Assembly: GCA_035266865.1 (NCBI GenBank)
Contig: DATFMR010000141.1
Span: 1-64,000 of the forward strand
Length of the DNA: 64,000 nt
Source: JAKAGZ01 sp035266865
GTDB taxonomy: Bacteria; Bacteroidota; Ignavibacteria; Ignavibacteriales; Ignavibacteriaceae
Direction of reading: 5' to 3'
Shown: piece after piece, positions 54,633 to 62,643 of the stretch
Layout: the number at the start of each line of letters is the position of its first letter
How positions within the stretch are numbered: position 1 is the first letter of the stretch
Translations under genes and position numbers: made by a program
Notes under the pieces: model-generated
Database searches by the model: none
What the model saw: only the letters and a program-made list of their open reading frames with translations
Told to the model about the DNA's origin: nothing

Positions 54633-56102
54633 GTGAAAGTAAAAATTCTACTTACCTTTTTAGTAATCGCAGGTTACTCAATATTAATAAATCCACAAAC
54701 AAAATCAGTAACTGAATTACCAGGTTCTGAGTTCATTAACTCGAAGTTTAACTCGCATAATCCCGGTGGATTAGATTTGCAAAACGATAAGATAAATAAT
54801 TTTCCACGCAATTATTTGTCAAAAAATACTGGCAGCAGTTTCTTTTTATTATCAGAAAAAATAGATTATATGTGGTCTAATCCCGGATGGATTAATTCTG
54901 AAAGTTATTCTTATACGTATGACGGAAGCAATAATATAATTGAATTATTGCATCAGGCTTATTTGTATAACAAGGATAAAAAAAACTATTCTTATGATGA
55001 CGATAATAATTTAATTGAAGAAATTCAGCAAACATGGAATGGCTCTGATTGGATAAATAGCAAGAAAGTAACCTATACTTATGACAGTGGAAATAACTTA
55101 ATAGAGTATTTATATGAAACCTATGACGGATCAGGCTGGATAGTTAAAAACAGGCTTCTGTATTTATATGATTCCTATAATAATAATATAGAACAAACTG
55201 AGCAAAGGTGGGAAGGTGGAGAATGGGTTAATGCATATAAATATTCCTATACATATGATAATAATAACAATTTAATAGAATATTTATTTCAATTTGGCAG
55301 TGGTTCAGATTGGATAAATTACAGCAAGGAATTATATTCATATAATAGCCACAACGATAACATAGAATATATTATGCAACTTTGGAAAAATTCGGACTGG
55401 GAAAATTATCTCAGATATGCTTACGATTATGATGATTTTTATAATCTAACAACCTATCTAATCCAAAACGGTGCAGGTGCAGGCTGGGTTAATACTGTAA
55501 TGTATTCTTTATATTCTTATGATGGAAATAATCATTTATCGGCTTATATACAACAGAGTTGGATTAACGGGAATTGGGCAAACGTTCGTAACAATTTGTA
55601 TCAATATGATGGTGACGGAAATAATATTGAATATACAAACCAAAATTGGGGCGGTTCAGATTGGTTTAATAATGATAGAGTTACCTATAATTATGTTAAC
55701 AACAATTTAAGTGAAGAGGTTCATCAGCACTGGTTGGCATCTGTCTGGAATAATCAATCAAAAACTACATATAGCTATGTACAGGTTACAGGCTTAAATT
55801 CGGAAGTAGATACAAAACCGTCAGAATTTTCTTTGTTCCAAAATTATCCTAATCCATTTAATCCATCTACAAAAATACGTTATGCTTTACCTGCTGAAAG
55901 TAAAGTAACAATAAAGATTTACAATTTATTAGGGCAGGAGTTAAAAGAGCTACTCAACACTACAGCAACTGCAGGTTCTCATGAAGTAATATTCAATGCT
56001 GTAGATCTAGCAGCAGGGATTTATTTCTATAAGATCACTGCCATTTCAACAGACAGTAAAAATGAATTTACGAAAGCAAAAAAGCTCATTCTTTTAAAAT
56101 AG
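54633..56102 (+). CDS. T9SS-secreted repeat protein with C-terminal sorting domain
   Basis: A 489-residue secreted protein. The start is GTG at 54633, supported by GGGGAG just upstream. A signal peptide (ILLTFLVIAGYSILI) is followed by about nine tandem repeats of roughly 34 residues (about 75-385), each of the pattern W-x-N-x5-Y-x-YD-x-x-N-N-x-I-E-Y, for example YTYDSGNNLIEYLYETYDGS. The last 90 residues are a type IX sorting domain (FQNYPNPFNPSTKIRYALP, LAAGIYFYKI). It should be exported to the cell surface. The function of the repeat is unknown; it resembles YD/RHS-like repeats only loosely. Confidence 0.88.
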   Translation: MKVKILLTFLVIAGYSILINPQTKSVTELPGSEFINSKFNSHNPGGLDLQNDKINNFPRNYLSKNTGSSFFLLSEKIDYMWSNPGWINSESYSYTYDGSNNIIELLHQAYLYNKDKKNYSYDDDNNLIEEIQQTWNGSDWINSKKVTYTYDSGNNLIEYLYETYDGSGWIVKNRLLYLYDSYNNNIEQTEQRWEGGEWVNAYKYSYTYDNNNNLIEYLFQFGSGSDWINYSKELYSYNSHNDNIEYIMQLWKNSDWENYLRYAYDYDDFYNLTTYLIQNGAGAGWVNTVMYSLYSYDGNNHLSAYIQQSWINGNWANVRNNLYQYDGDGNNIEYTNQNWGGSDWFNNDRVTYNYVNNNLSEEVHQHWLASVWNNQSKTTYSYVQVTGLNSEVDTKPSEFSLFQNYPNPFNPSTKIRYALPAESKVTIKIYNLLGQELKELLNTTATAGSHEVIFNAVDLAAGIYFYKITAISTDSKNEFTKAKKLILLK

Positions 56103-56382
56103 GAATAAACGAATTTTATAAGTCTTAGTGCAGGATTTTTGAGTGATTATTATCTGGAATAATAATGAAATATTCCGGCAGTTTTTAATTCCAAAACTGA
56201 TAGATTTATATCAACAGGGAATCCTGTAAAACCCGGGTACGGAAAGCTAAAAACAGACTACGTTTAGCCGGTTATTTACCTTTAAATAAATAATACCTAC
56301 TGCTTGATAAATAGCGAGATTGTATAATTGACAAACCGTTAGGTATTTGAAATTTTGATCTGGTTGGGGCGTCTTAAAATAA

Positions 56383-56402
56383 CGGGGAGCCGAAACTCCC
56401 CG
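56383..56402 (-). terminator. Terminator with UUCG loop, minus strand
   Basis: CGGGGAG and CTCCCCG enclose a loop that on the minus-strand RNA reads U-UUCG-G, giving a UUCG tetraloop closed by a G-U pair; TTATTTT follows. On the plus strand the loop would be CGAA and the T-run is weaker (CTTTATT). The minus strand is therefore the likelier direction, ending the small peptide unit, though it might also help stop the T9SS gene. Confidence 0.75.
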
Positions 56403-56407
56403 CTTTA

Positions 56408-56500
56408 TTAACTTAGTAGATGTATCAAAAGATAAATTATTGCCAATATAATTGGGGTTAAATTTAACTTAACATCTACGTTAACGCTTACCTTTTTCAT
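56408..56500 (-). CDS. Putative 30-residue membrane peptide
   Basis: A short frame beginning MKKVSVNVDVKLNL and ending in one hydrophobic helix (TPIILAIIYLLIHLLS). It has ATG, TAA and the terminator six bases later, and lies directly downstream of the structured RNA region. A weak GAG lies about ten bases before the ATG. Basic start plus single helix resembles small hydrophobic peptides such as type I toxins, but no known family is recognised. It could equally be a chance frame. Confidence 0.4.
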   Translation of the reverse strand: MKKVSVNVDVKLNLTPIILAIIYLLIHLLS

Positions 56501-56521
56501 CTTGATTTCTCATTCTGAAAA

Positions 56522-56820
56522 GGTTTAAGGCGCCTCAAACCAGTTAATTGGAATGAGTCTTATTTATCGTGGCGTTGCTACCACTATGAATTTATTGCAC
56601 GTTACAATAAACCCAAGTTCGACATCGGCAGAGAGGTTACCCCTGTCTCCTTATTAGGGTTCAACAAGGGCTCCCTTTACCTTTGCCATTCAGCTGAGTG
56701 ATACCTCAACAGGGGGAATCGTATCAAGACTCCTGCTCCTTAGACGTCTCTTCCGAGTGTATTTTACGTGACTTGCACACTGCCTAAGTAAAGCAAGCTT
56801 AGAATTAATTTTAGAGAAAG
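56522..56820 (-). ncRNA. Candidate structured RNA, multibranched
   Basis: Minus-strand sequence with nested complementary segments. AAGACTC (56726-56732, plus-strand letters) pairs with GAGTCTT (56555-56561), closing a domain. Inside, ACAGGGG (56709-56715) pairs with CCCCTGT (56640-56646), TGAG with CTCA (56695-56708), AAGG with CCTT (56666-56677), a 7-bp hairpin lies at 56591-56611 and a 4-bp one at 56569-56584. An almost perfect palindrome (56522-56541) adjoins the peptide gene. The order is properly nested, a junction without pseudoknots. I do not recognise it as tmRNA, RNase P, 6S, SRP RNA or a riboswitch. Ends are approximate; beyond 56740 pairing is weaker. Confidence 0.55.
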
Positions 56821-56892
56821 TCTATGGTAAGTTATATATTAGATTTATTTAGCTGTGGTATTAACGCAAAAATTCCAGTGGTTTAAAACATA

Positions 56893-56919
56893 TTATTCCC
56901 ACAGATTTTTTGGGAATAA
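56893..56919. repeat. 9-bp perfect inverted repeat (TTATTCCCA / TGGGAATAA)
   Basis: Stem of nine pairs around a loop of nine, without a T-run on either strand. A similar hairpin (TTACCCACA / TGTGGGTAA) occurs at 60671-60698, so they may be related intergenic elements. The rest of 56103-57092 outside the RNA unit shows no gene. Confidence 0.5.
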
Positions 56920-57092
56920 CACAAATAACTAAAAAAAAGAAGTGCAAAAGATGTTGTTATTTAATAAGTTAGAATTAAAAGCGACAAAAATGGGTGTGAT
57001 AACTACGCATATTTTACGGTATTTCGTGCATATAATATACTTAACCAGTTCAGTATAAGTAATAGTTTTACCGTTAACTAAAGAGATAAGGT

Positions 57093-57791
57093 ATGAAGAA
57101 AATATTCGCTCTAATTTTCTTATTAAACGTTTTGATGTCTGCTCAAGTTCAATTTTCAAAAGTAACTTTTAATGAAGCTGAAGCATTAGCAAAGAGTGAA
57201 AATAAAAAAATATTAATAGATTTCTACACGGATTGGTGTGTCCCTTGCAAAGAATTGGATAAATATATTTTTGAAGATTCGACAATTGGTAAATATATAA
57301 ATACAAACTATATCTCTTTACAATTAAATGCTGAGTCAGATTATGGTAGAAATGTTGGTAAAAAGCTCGATCTTCAAGAAGCATATCCTACTGTAATATT
57401 CATAACCTCAGATGGAAAAGAAATAGACAGAATTGTTGGTTTAATTTCTTCCAATGAATACTTCCAGAAAATTAGAGATTACACTAAAAACATAAACACT
57501 TTTGCCGAGTTGCTGAAAAAAGAAAAGAATGATAATAGTGATTCATTGAAATACAAAATTGCCATAAAATTTTTTGAAAGAGGAAAGTTCAAAAAAGCAA
57601 TCGATTATTATCAATCATTAGTGAAATCTAAAAATTTCAATTTGGATGGCTCTATTTATTATAGAATAGGTTATTGTTATTCATTGTTAGGGAATACAGA
57701 ATACGCAAAAAGATATATTAAAAAGGCAATAAATAAAAATCCTTCTCAAAAATACTATAAAGAGTTTTTAGAAAAATTCGATATAAAATAA
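57093..57791 (+). CDS. Periplasmic thioredoxin-like protein with TPR tail
   Basis: A 232-residue protein with a signal peptide (MKKIFALIFLLNVLMSAQ), a thioredoxin domain with the active site WCVPC (48-52) in FYTDWCVPCKELDKYIF, and a C-terminal helical repeat region (about 155-230: YKIAIKFFERGKFKKAIDYY; IGYCYSLLGNTEYAKRY) of TPR type. It probably reduces or isomerises disulfides, or handles redox stress outside the cytoplasm. It is AT-rich and is followed by the cassette-like element. Confidence 0.85.
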   Translation: MKKIFALIFLLNVLMSAQVQFSKVTFNEAEALAKSENKKILIDFYTDWCVPCKELDKYIFEDSTIGKYINTNYISLQLNAESDYGRNVGKKLDLQEAYPTVIFITSDGKEIDRIVGLISSNEYFQKIRDYTKNINTFAELLKKEKNDNSDSLKYKIAIKFFERGKFKKAIDYYQSLVKSKNFNLDGSIYYRIGYCYSLLGNTEYAKRYIKKAINKNPSQKYYKEFLEKFDIK

Positions 57792-57799
57792 AAAACGGT

Positions 57800-58042
57800 A
57801 TAACAAACGCCTCAACACCGACCGCATAATCGGCTTGGCATAATTTCAGTTTTTGGTGTTTGTGTTTTCCCCGCCGTTGGCGGGGCAGGCTGTTCGGCAT
57901 TTTGTTCGACGGAGTTTAAGTAAATAACATTCTTGCAAACTGTACTTACAAAGAAAGCTAAGCCCAGTTTGCCAAACTATCGGTAGTTTCGTTCTAACTT
58001 AGTTTCTTGTTTTGGGCGGCGGGTTAGGCGCAACGTCGTTAT
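57800..58042 (+). repeat. attC-like/cassette-type structured element, about 243 nt
   Basis: The ends are ATAAC (57800-57804) and GTTAT (58038-58042), with CGCC (57808-57811) pairing GGCG (58027-58030) inside, as in attC sites. Further pairing is AACACC/GGTGTT (57814-57860), CCCCGCC/GGCGGGG (57869-57885), AAACTA/TAGTTT (57974-57989) and CTAAGCCCA against TGGGC...TTAG (57958-58027). The left end TATAACAAACGCCTCAA looks, from memory, like the start of the Vibrio cholerae VCR. It is longer than typical attC (60-140), so MITE-like origin is possible. Confidence 0.5.
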
Positions 58043-58065
58043 TTTTACAAAATAAAAGCTTATCA

Positions 58066-58266
58066 ATGAAAAAATATTATACAATCCTATTAACCATATT
58101 TTCTATTTCTGGGATTTACGATCAGAGCAATTATACTGCTATTAAATATACAGATCCTTATAGCAGTTATGACCAATTCAATAATTATAATCCTAAATCC
58201 ATAGATTTTAGTAAAGAATTTTATAAACAAAGTGTTTGGGTTTTGTTAAATGAAGAAAAAGCTTAA
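58066..58266 (+). CDS. Small hypothetical protein with signal-like N-terminus
   Basis: A 66-residue frame starting MKKYYTILLTIFSISG, with a signal-peptide-like N-terminus and a Tyr/Asn-rich tail (AIKYTDPYSSYDQFNNYN). Its end overlaps the arginase-family ATG by 17 bases. It starts 24 bases after the attC-like element. It could be the remnant of a longer gene or a cassette-borne small protein; I recognise no family. Confidence 0.45.
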   Translation: MKKYYTILLTIFSISGIYDQSNYTAIKYTDPYSSYDQFNNYNPKSIDFSKEFYKQSVWVLLNEEKA

Positions 58267-59068
58267 TTTATTCATACCTCAATGGCAAGGTTCTGGATAT
58301 ACAAAAGAATTATATTACGGTGCAATAGCTCTAAAAAATTATATTGAAAAGAAAAATATATTTTTTACCAGCATTAATGTTTCACAATTAACTAAATTAA
58401 AAGAAAAAAATAACATCATAGGATATGATGTAATATGTGAGCAACTAGGATTAATTAGGGCTACATTAGATGAAGAAAAACCGGACAAAATATTTACGAT
58501 AGGAGGGGGTTGTGGAATAGAAATACCAATAATCTCTTACCTGTCAGAACAGATAAATGATCTGAAGATAATTTGGTTTGATGCACATGGAGATATTAAC
58601 TCACCAGAAAACTCCAAAAGCAAATATTTTCATGGAATGCCGTTAAGATTTTTACTAGAAGATATAGACAGGAATATAATTTCGGAGGGGGCAAAAAGAA
58701 TATCCAAAGCAAACTTACTATTGTTGGGAACTAGAGATCTTGATAAGGAAGAAGAAAATTACATTCAAAATAATGGCATTAATATGATAAGTGTAGTTGA
58801 ATACAGAATGAACGATAAGGAAATAATGAATTTAACTGAAGAAAAAATATATTTACATATTGATTTAGATGTTATTGATCCGGGAACCTATCAAAACGTA
58901 AAATGTCCAGCCAAGGAAGGTTTTAAAATAGAAGAGATTGTGGAAATAGTAAAGATGATAAAAGGAAAAAATGAGCTTATTGGAATAAGCATATTAGAGA
59001 ATACAGAAAAAAATAATGAAGAAATAGAGAAGCTAAAAGAAATAACTGAATATGGCATAGAATTGTAA
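58250..59068 (+). CDS. Arginase/agmatinase-family (ureohydrolase) protein
   Basis: A 272-residue manganese enzyme of the ureohydrolase fold. DAHGD (111-115) and HIDLDVIDP (203-211; D205, D207, D210) supply the core ligands and HGM (128) the substrate His. The first metal motif, usually GGDHS with His, reads GGGCGIE (85-91) with Cys, as seen in some divergent family members. Substrate (arginine, agmatine, formiminoglutamate) is unknown. The very AT-rich codon use and position after the attC-like element suggest a cassette-type, transferred gene. Confidence 0.83.
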   Translation: MKKKLNLFIPQWQGSGYTKELYYGAIALKNYIEKKNIFFTSINVSQLTKLKEKNNIIGYDVICEQLGLIRATLDEEKPDKIFTIGGGCGIEIPIISYLSEQINDLKIIWFDAHGDINSPENSKSKYFHGMPLRFLLEDIDRNIISEGAKRISKANLLLLGTRDLDKEEENYIQNNGINMISVVEYRMNDKEIMNLTEEKIYLHIDLDVIDPGTYQNVKCPAKEGFKIEEIVEIVKMIKGKNELIGISILENTEKNNEEIEKLKEITEYGIEL

Positions 59069-59069
59069 A

Positions 59070-59125
59070 CATAACTTGCAAATCAATCGGGCGCCGCTTA
59101 TCGGCAACGCCGTCAAATTGTATAG
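59070..59125 (+). repeat. Short palindrome after arginase-family gene, possible element remnant
   Basis: CATAACTTGC is followed by GGCGCCG and CGGCAACGCC that pair with a small bulge. The ATAAC beginning resembles the left end of the 243-nt element, but no matching GTTAT end is evident, so it may be a degenerate end of a second copy. Confidence 0.35.
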
Positions 59126-59133
59126 GAAAAAAA

Positions 59134-59505
59134 GTGGAAAATTTAATTATCGTTTTCGGTGTACTATTCCTGGCTGCCGGAGTTAGTTTTTTTGTAAAGC
59201 CGGACTATATCTTCGAATTCTTAAGAAAAGAAGCCAATAATATCAATCTCCAGATTTTAGCAATCACTGTAAGGCTGCTCCTCGGATTTCTTTTAATTTA
59301 TTTTGCCAATTCCTCACGGTATCCAAACACAATTGCCGCTATTGGCTGGTTTATTATTTTGGCTGCAATCGTATTATTGTTAATGGGAAGGAAAAGCTTT
59401 CAAAGACTTATTGCATGGGCTTTGAACTTTTTTAAACCTTACAGAATGGTTGGCGGGCTTGTAGCCATTCTATTTGGTATGTTTCTTATCTACGCATTTA
59501 TATAA
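59134..59505 (+). CDS. Small integral membrane protein of unknown function
   Basis: A 123-residue protein with four hydrophobic helices (LIIVFGVLFLAAGVSFFV, LLLGFLLIYFA, IGWFIILAAIVLLLMG, MVGGLVAILFGMFLIYAF). It starts with GTG at 59134, after AGGA about six bases upstream. I recognise no named family; small four-helix proteins like this are common in this lineage. Codon use is less AT-biased than the arginase gene before it. Confidence 0.7.
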   Translation: MENLIIVFGVLFLAAGVSFFVKPDYIFEFLRKEANNINLQILAITVRLLLGFLLIYFANSSRYPNTIAAIGWFIILAAIVLLLMGRKSFQRLIAWALNFFKPYRMVGGLVAILFGMFLIYAFI

Positions 59506-59528
59506 CCTTTAATAAGAATTTTCTAAAG

Positions 59529-59732
59529 ATGATATTACTAATCTTTTTTCTCCTTTCGGGTATATTATTCGGTCAAGACTTGAAATTAAACTGGGATGAA
59601 AATGTAAATTTTTCTGATTTATATTAACATTATGAATATTTTCATAAATAAGACAAAGTAATTGGAATAGTAATTTTTATTCTATCATTGATTTTTATAT
59701 TATTTACATTCAGGAAAAATAAACCAGAATAG
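59529..59732 (+). pseudogene. Small decayed membrane-protein gene with two in-frame stops
   Basis: One open frame runs from ATG 59529 to TAG 59730-59732 (67 codons) but contains TAA at 59625-59627 and 59649-59651. The N-terminus is a signal-type sequence (ILLIFFLLSGILFGQDLKLN) and the C-terminus has a clear helix and basic end (GIVIFILSLIFILFTFRKNK). The parts fit one small protein, so point mutation to stop is likelier than chance. It follows the previous gene by 23 bases. Confidence 0.5.
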
Positions 59733-60107
59733 ATAGTTCTTATCTAATAGACAATAATTTTCTGTAATTGATCAGTCATTCTGAATTAATATAATTCAAA
59801 ATTACTATTTAAAAATTAATATTGTTGAAATAATGAACAGTTTGAGAAGTCATATTAAATATTTCGGCTTTATTTATTCTAAAATTTTTGTATTTCTTGA
59901 CATTAGTTAATTTAATCCATTAAGTTGTATTTACAATATACCAACTATTGATTACTGGACCTTATTGGGGGCAACTGGTTTAGTATCTTTTTTATAATGT
60001 CCTATCTCTTTCTTTCCCTTTAAGGCGCAGCAATAAATAAAAGCTGTGCGGATTATTAATGTCTTCCATAAGATTTAATCATTTTTCAAACTTACCGCGG
60101 GGGTAGT
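59733..60107. other. AT-rich intergenic region before lipoprotein gene
   Basis: No coding frame of note. TTGACA at 59897-59902 with a following TAAGTTGT 21 bases later is a weak promoter candidate. Near 60025-60055, CGCAGC and GCTGTGCG can form a small hairpin in the leader of the lipoprotein gene. Confidence 0.4.
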
Positions 60108-60560
60108 ATGAAAAAATCAATTTATTTTTTATTTATTATTCTAGCATTTTCATTTGCATTTTTATATCAGGGTTGCGGTAATGATGACAATCCTGTTAGT
60201 GGCGGTGTCGGTTCAACTACTGTAACCGGTACATTGACAATACCCGCTGCCGCACCAGGTAAAACGGTCATTGTTATTATTGATAGTGATAGAGACGGTG
60301 ATAATGGGTTTCTGTATTCAGCAACCGGTACTGTAGGTTCCGGCACATCAGGTACATACACTTTCAACAATATAGCAAATGGAACTTATTATATTTACGC
60401 TGTTGTTTTTATAGTAGGCAATACAAATACAGGTCCTCAAAGTGGAGATTATCTCGGGTTTTATGGAGGTACAATAAATAATCCACCTAATAGTGCAAAC
60501 GCTACTGTACCTTCATCAGGAAGTGTTACGTTCAATATAAATCTTCAGGTTATGACTTAA
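60108..60560 (+). CDS. Small lipoprotein with beta-sandwich domain
   Basis: A 150-residue lipoprotein (signal IFLFIILAF-type, lipobox ending in GCGND near residue 23). The mature part is a single beta-sandwich (VTGTLTIPAAAPGKTVIVII, YTFNNIANGTYYIYAVVF), resembling carboxypeptidase-regulatory/transthyretin-like folds. A DSDRDGDNG-like acidic stretch could bind calcium. Upstream GGGGG lies five bases before the ATG. The role is unknown. Confidence 0.72.
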   Translation: MKKSIYFLFIILAFSFAFLYQGCGNDDNPVSGGVGSTTVTGTLTIPAAAPGKTVIVIIDSDRDGDNGFLYSATGTVGSGTSGTYTFNNIANGTYYIYAVVFIVGNTNTGPQSGDYLGFYGGTINNPPNSANATVPSSGSVTFNINLQVMT

Positions 60561-60670
60561 TTTATTTTGTGTCATAGAATATAAAAGTATTATCAAAATA
60601 AATTGAATTCATAGATTCAGTCATAAATAACCGGTAATTTGAAGATTAAGGCCATTTAGCAATTAAATTA

Positions 60671-60698
60671 TTACCCACAGGAAATGGATTGTGGGTAA
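60671..60698. repeat. 9-bp inverted repeat TTACCCACA / TGTGGGTAA
   Basis: Stem of nine with a 10-base loop in the gap between the lipoprotein and DinB genes; no T-run, so probably not a terminator. The rest of 60561-60868 holds no gene that I can see. Confidence 0.45.
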
Positions 60699-60766
60699 GT
60701 ATGTTATAATAGACAGGCTATATAACAGCAAAAATCACTATTATTTTAAAGAAATTTAAATAAATC

Positions 60767-60797
60767 TTGCGTTGAATAAAGCGACTTCTTATATTCA
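60767..60797 (+). promoter_or_regulatory. Candidate promoter of the DinB-family gene
   Basis: TTG (60767-60769), a 20-base spacer and TATATTCA (60790-60797) match the -33/-7 spacing, with the -7 element keeping TA and TT of TAnnTTTG. The predicted start is about 70 bases before the ATG at 60869. Confidence 0.4.
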
Positions 60798-60868
60798 CTA
60801 GCCAAACAAAATCAATTCAATTTTAGTAGCCGTAGTTTAACTATCATTAAATAAATCAGGAGTTCGTT

Positions 60869-61453
60869 ATGAAAAAGCTTTTTCAAATGCTTTTTGTCGT
60901 TCTGTTGTGTACTATGATGTTCGGTAATTTATCTGCACAGGATATGTCTGATAAAATGGACGACATGTCACAATCATCGCTTGCAAAATTGGTCTCTGGC
61001 GATTTAATGGGGACTTCCAAAAAAGTAATGGACCTGGCAGACGCAATGCCGGCTGAAGATTTCAACTGGAGGCCGGAAGAGGGAGTCAGGTCAGTCAGTG
61101 AGGTTTATGTACACATTGCAGCCAGTAATTATTTTATACTTTCATTCCTTGGTGCAAAAATGCCGGATAATCTTAAACCAGATTCCGAAAATGAAGATCT
61201 TGAAAAAACAATGACCGGCAAAAAGGAAGTTATGGATTTTTTGCATAAATCATTTGCAGATGCTGAAAAATTCCTGGCCGGTTACAGTGACACCGACTTC
61301 GATACAGAAGTTAAATTACCTTTTGGAAAATTTACAAAAGGTCAGTTGCTAATGCTTGCGGCAACACATGTCCATGAGCATTTAGGGCAGGCAATTGCAT
61401 ACGCAAGAACAAATCATATTACTCCGCCCTGGTCAAGAAAATCAGGCAATTAA
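60869..61453 (+). CDS. Secreted DinB-family protein
   Basis: A 194-residue four-helix DinB-like protein with a signal peptide (MLFVVLLCTMMFGNLSAQ). The putative metal histidines are in YVHIAASNYF and HVHEHLGQAIAYAR, as in DinB/DUF664-type folds. Cytoplasmic members are thiol-transferase or metal-dependent enzymes, so a periplasmic one is somewhat unusual. AGGAG lies upstream of the ATG. It is followed by a strong terminator. Confidence 0.82.
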   Translation: MKKLFQMLFVVLLCTMMFGNLSAQDMSDKMDDMSQSSLAKLVSGDLMGTSKKVMDLADAMPAEDFNWRPEEGVRSVSEVYVHIAASNYFILSFLGAKMPDNLKPDSENEDLEKTMTGKKEVMDFLHKSFADAEKFLAGYSDTDFDTEVKLPFGKFTKGQLLMLAATHVHEHLGQAIAYARTNHITPPWSRKSGN

Positions 61454-61465
61454 TCCTTTTTTGAA

Positions 61466-61493
61466 ATAATCCCGGCTCCGGCCGGGATTATTT
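61466..61493 (+). terminator. Intrinsic terminator of the DinB gene
   Basis: AATAATCCCGGC pairs perfectly with GCCGGGATTATT around a four-base loop (TCCG), followed by more T (TTATTAAT). It lies 12 bases after the DinB stop. Confidence 0.85.
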
Positions 61494-61606
61494 TATTAAT
61501 TCAAAATGGCATATTAATCTAATATTCTCGTCTAGATATGAAAATTTTTTTTTGAGAAAGCAGCTCGTGGCCAAAAAAAATCTAATAATTTTATACAAAG
61601 GGAAAT

Positions 61607-62584
61607 ATGAAAGTTAAAAATTTAATATTACTACTAATAATTCTGATCAGTTCAAATAATTTAATTGCTCAGGATATAGAAGGCAGTAAAGATCATCCTT
61701 TGATAACCCGTTATCCAAATTCAAATATTCTTTACTACGATGAACAGGATTATAATATGTATTCCATTGCAACGGGCCCGGTAACCGGATATAGAACTAT
61801 AAGCGACTGGCTTGATGTTGAAGGAAAGTTTACAAGAATTTATTACGAGCTCGAAGACAATACAACGATAACTCAAATTTTCGCTAATTATCAGAAGGCT
61901 CTGGAGAAGGCTGGATTCGAAATCATTGCAAAAGGTTTGAACAAAGATAGAAATGTTGGTAAAAATGTCGGGGGAGCTTCCTGGTTAGGAGTTTTTTATG
62001 CAAAAAATTCATATCCTACTAGTTCAAATATTTTAATGGGTTCGGGGTCTTCAACCGTCGGCGGAAGCTGTTTTATTGCCGGAAAATTAACTAAAGGGGG
62101 AGGAACTGCTTACGTTATAATTGGAGGAAGAGAATACAGCGATCAAAAGAAAATATACATGATAGACATCGTTGAAGAAACAAAAATGGATGATGATCTC
62201 ATTACAATTAATGCTGATGAAATGCTGAAAGGATTAAGGAACGACGGGAAAATAGCACTTTACGGAATTTATTTCGATTTTGATAAAGCAGAAGTTAAAC
62301 CGGAATCAGAATCAACGTTAATTGAAATCGCTCAATTATTAAAGAAAAATCCATCGATAAATCTTTATGTGGTAGGCCATACGGATATGAAAGGGTCACT
62401 TGAATATAATATCAATCTTTCTAAAAATCGTGCAAATTCTGTCGTTAGTGAATTAGTAAAAAAATATGGAATTACTCAAAACCGTCTAAGCGGTCATGGA
62501 GTTGGGCCTCTTTCGCCCATCTCTACTAATAGTACTGAAGATGGAAGGAAACTTAACAGGAGAGTTGAGTTGATATTAAAATAA
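61607..62584 (+). CDS. OmpA-family protein with DUF4892-like N-terminal domain
   Basis: A 325-residue periplasmic protein with signal peptide (LILLLIILISSNNLIAQ). Residues about 25-200 (DHPLITRYPNSNILYYDEQD...) resemble a DUF4892-type domain. Residues about 215-325 are a complete OmpA C-terminal domain: IYFDFDKAEVKPES, GHTDMKGSLEYNINLSKNRA and GRKLNRRVELIL, which binds peptidoglycan. It may anchor an outer-membrane complex to the wall. AAAGGGAA precedes the ATG. Confidence 0.88.
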   Translation: MKVKNLILLLIILISSNNLIAQDIEGSKDHPLITRYPNSNILYYDEQDYNMYSIATGPVTGYRTISDWLDVEGKFTRIYYELEDNTTITQIFANYQKALEKAGFEIIAKGLNKDRNVGKNVGGASWLGVFYAKNSYPTSSNILMGSGSSTVGGSCFIAGKLTKGGGTAYVIIGGREYSDQKKIYMIDIVEETKMDDDLITINADEMLKGLRNDGKIALYGIYFDFDKAEVKPESESTLIEIAQLLKKNPSINLYVVGHTDMKGSLEYNINLSKNRANSVVSELVKKYGITQNRLSGHGVGPLSPISTNSTEDGRKLNRRVELILK

Positions 62585-62643
62585 ATTCTCGTTACAGAAT
62601 ATTTGGATAAAATAGTTTTTCGAAAATTATTGGTTGATGATTT

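Noticed and set aside
56522..56820. tmRNA, RNase P RNA, SRP RNA or 6S RNA
   Set aside because: No tag frame or CCA end, no RNase P core sequences, and no SRP or 6S-like arrangement of stems; only pairing evidence supports an RNA here.
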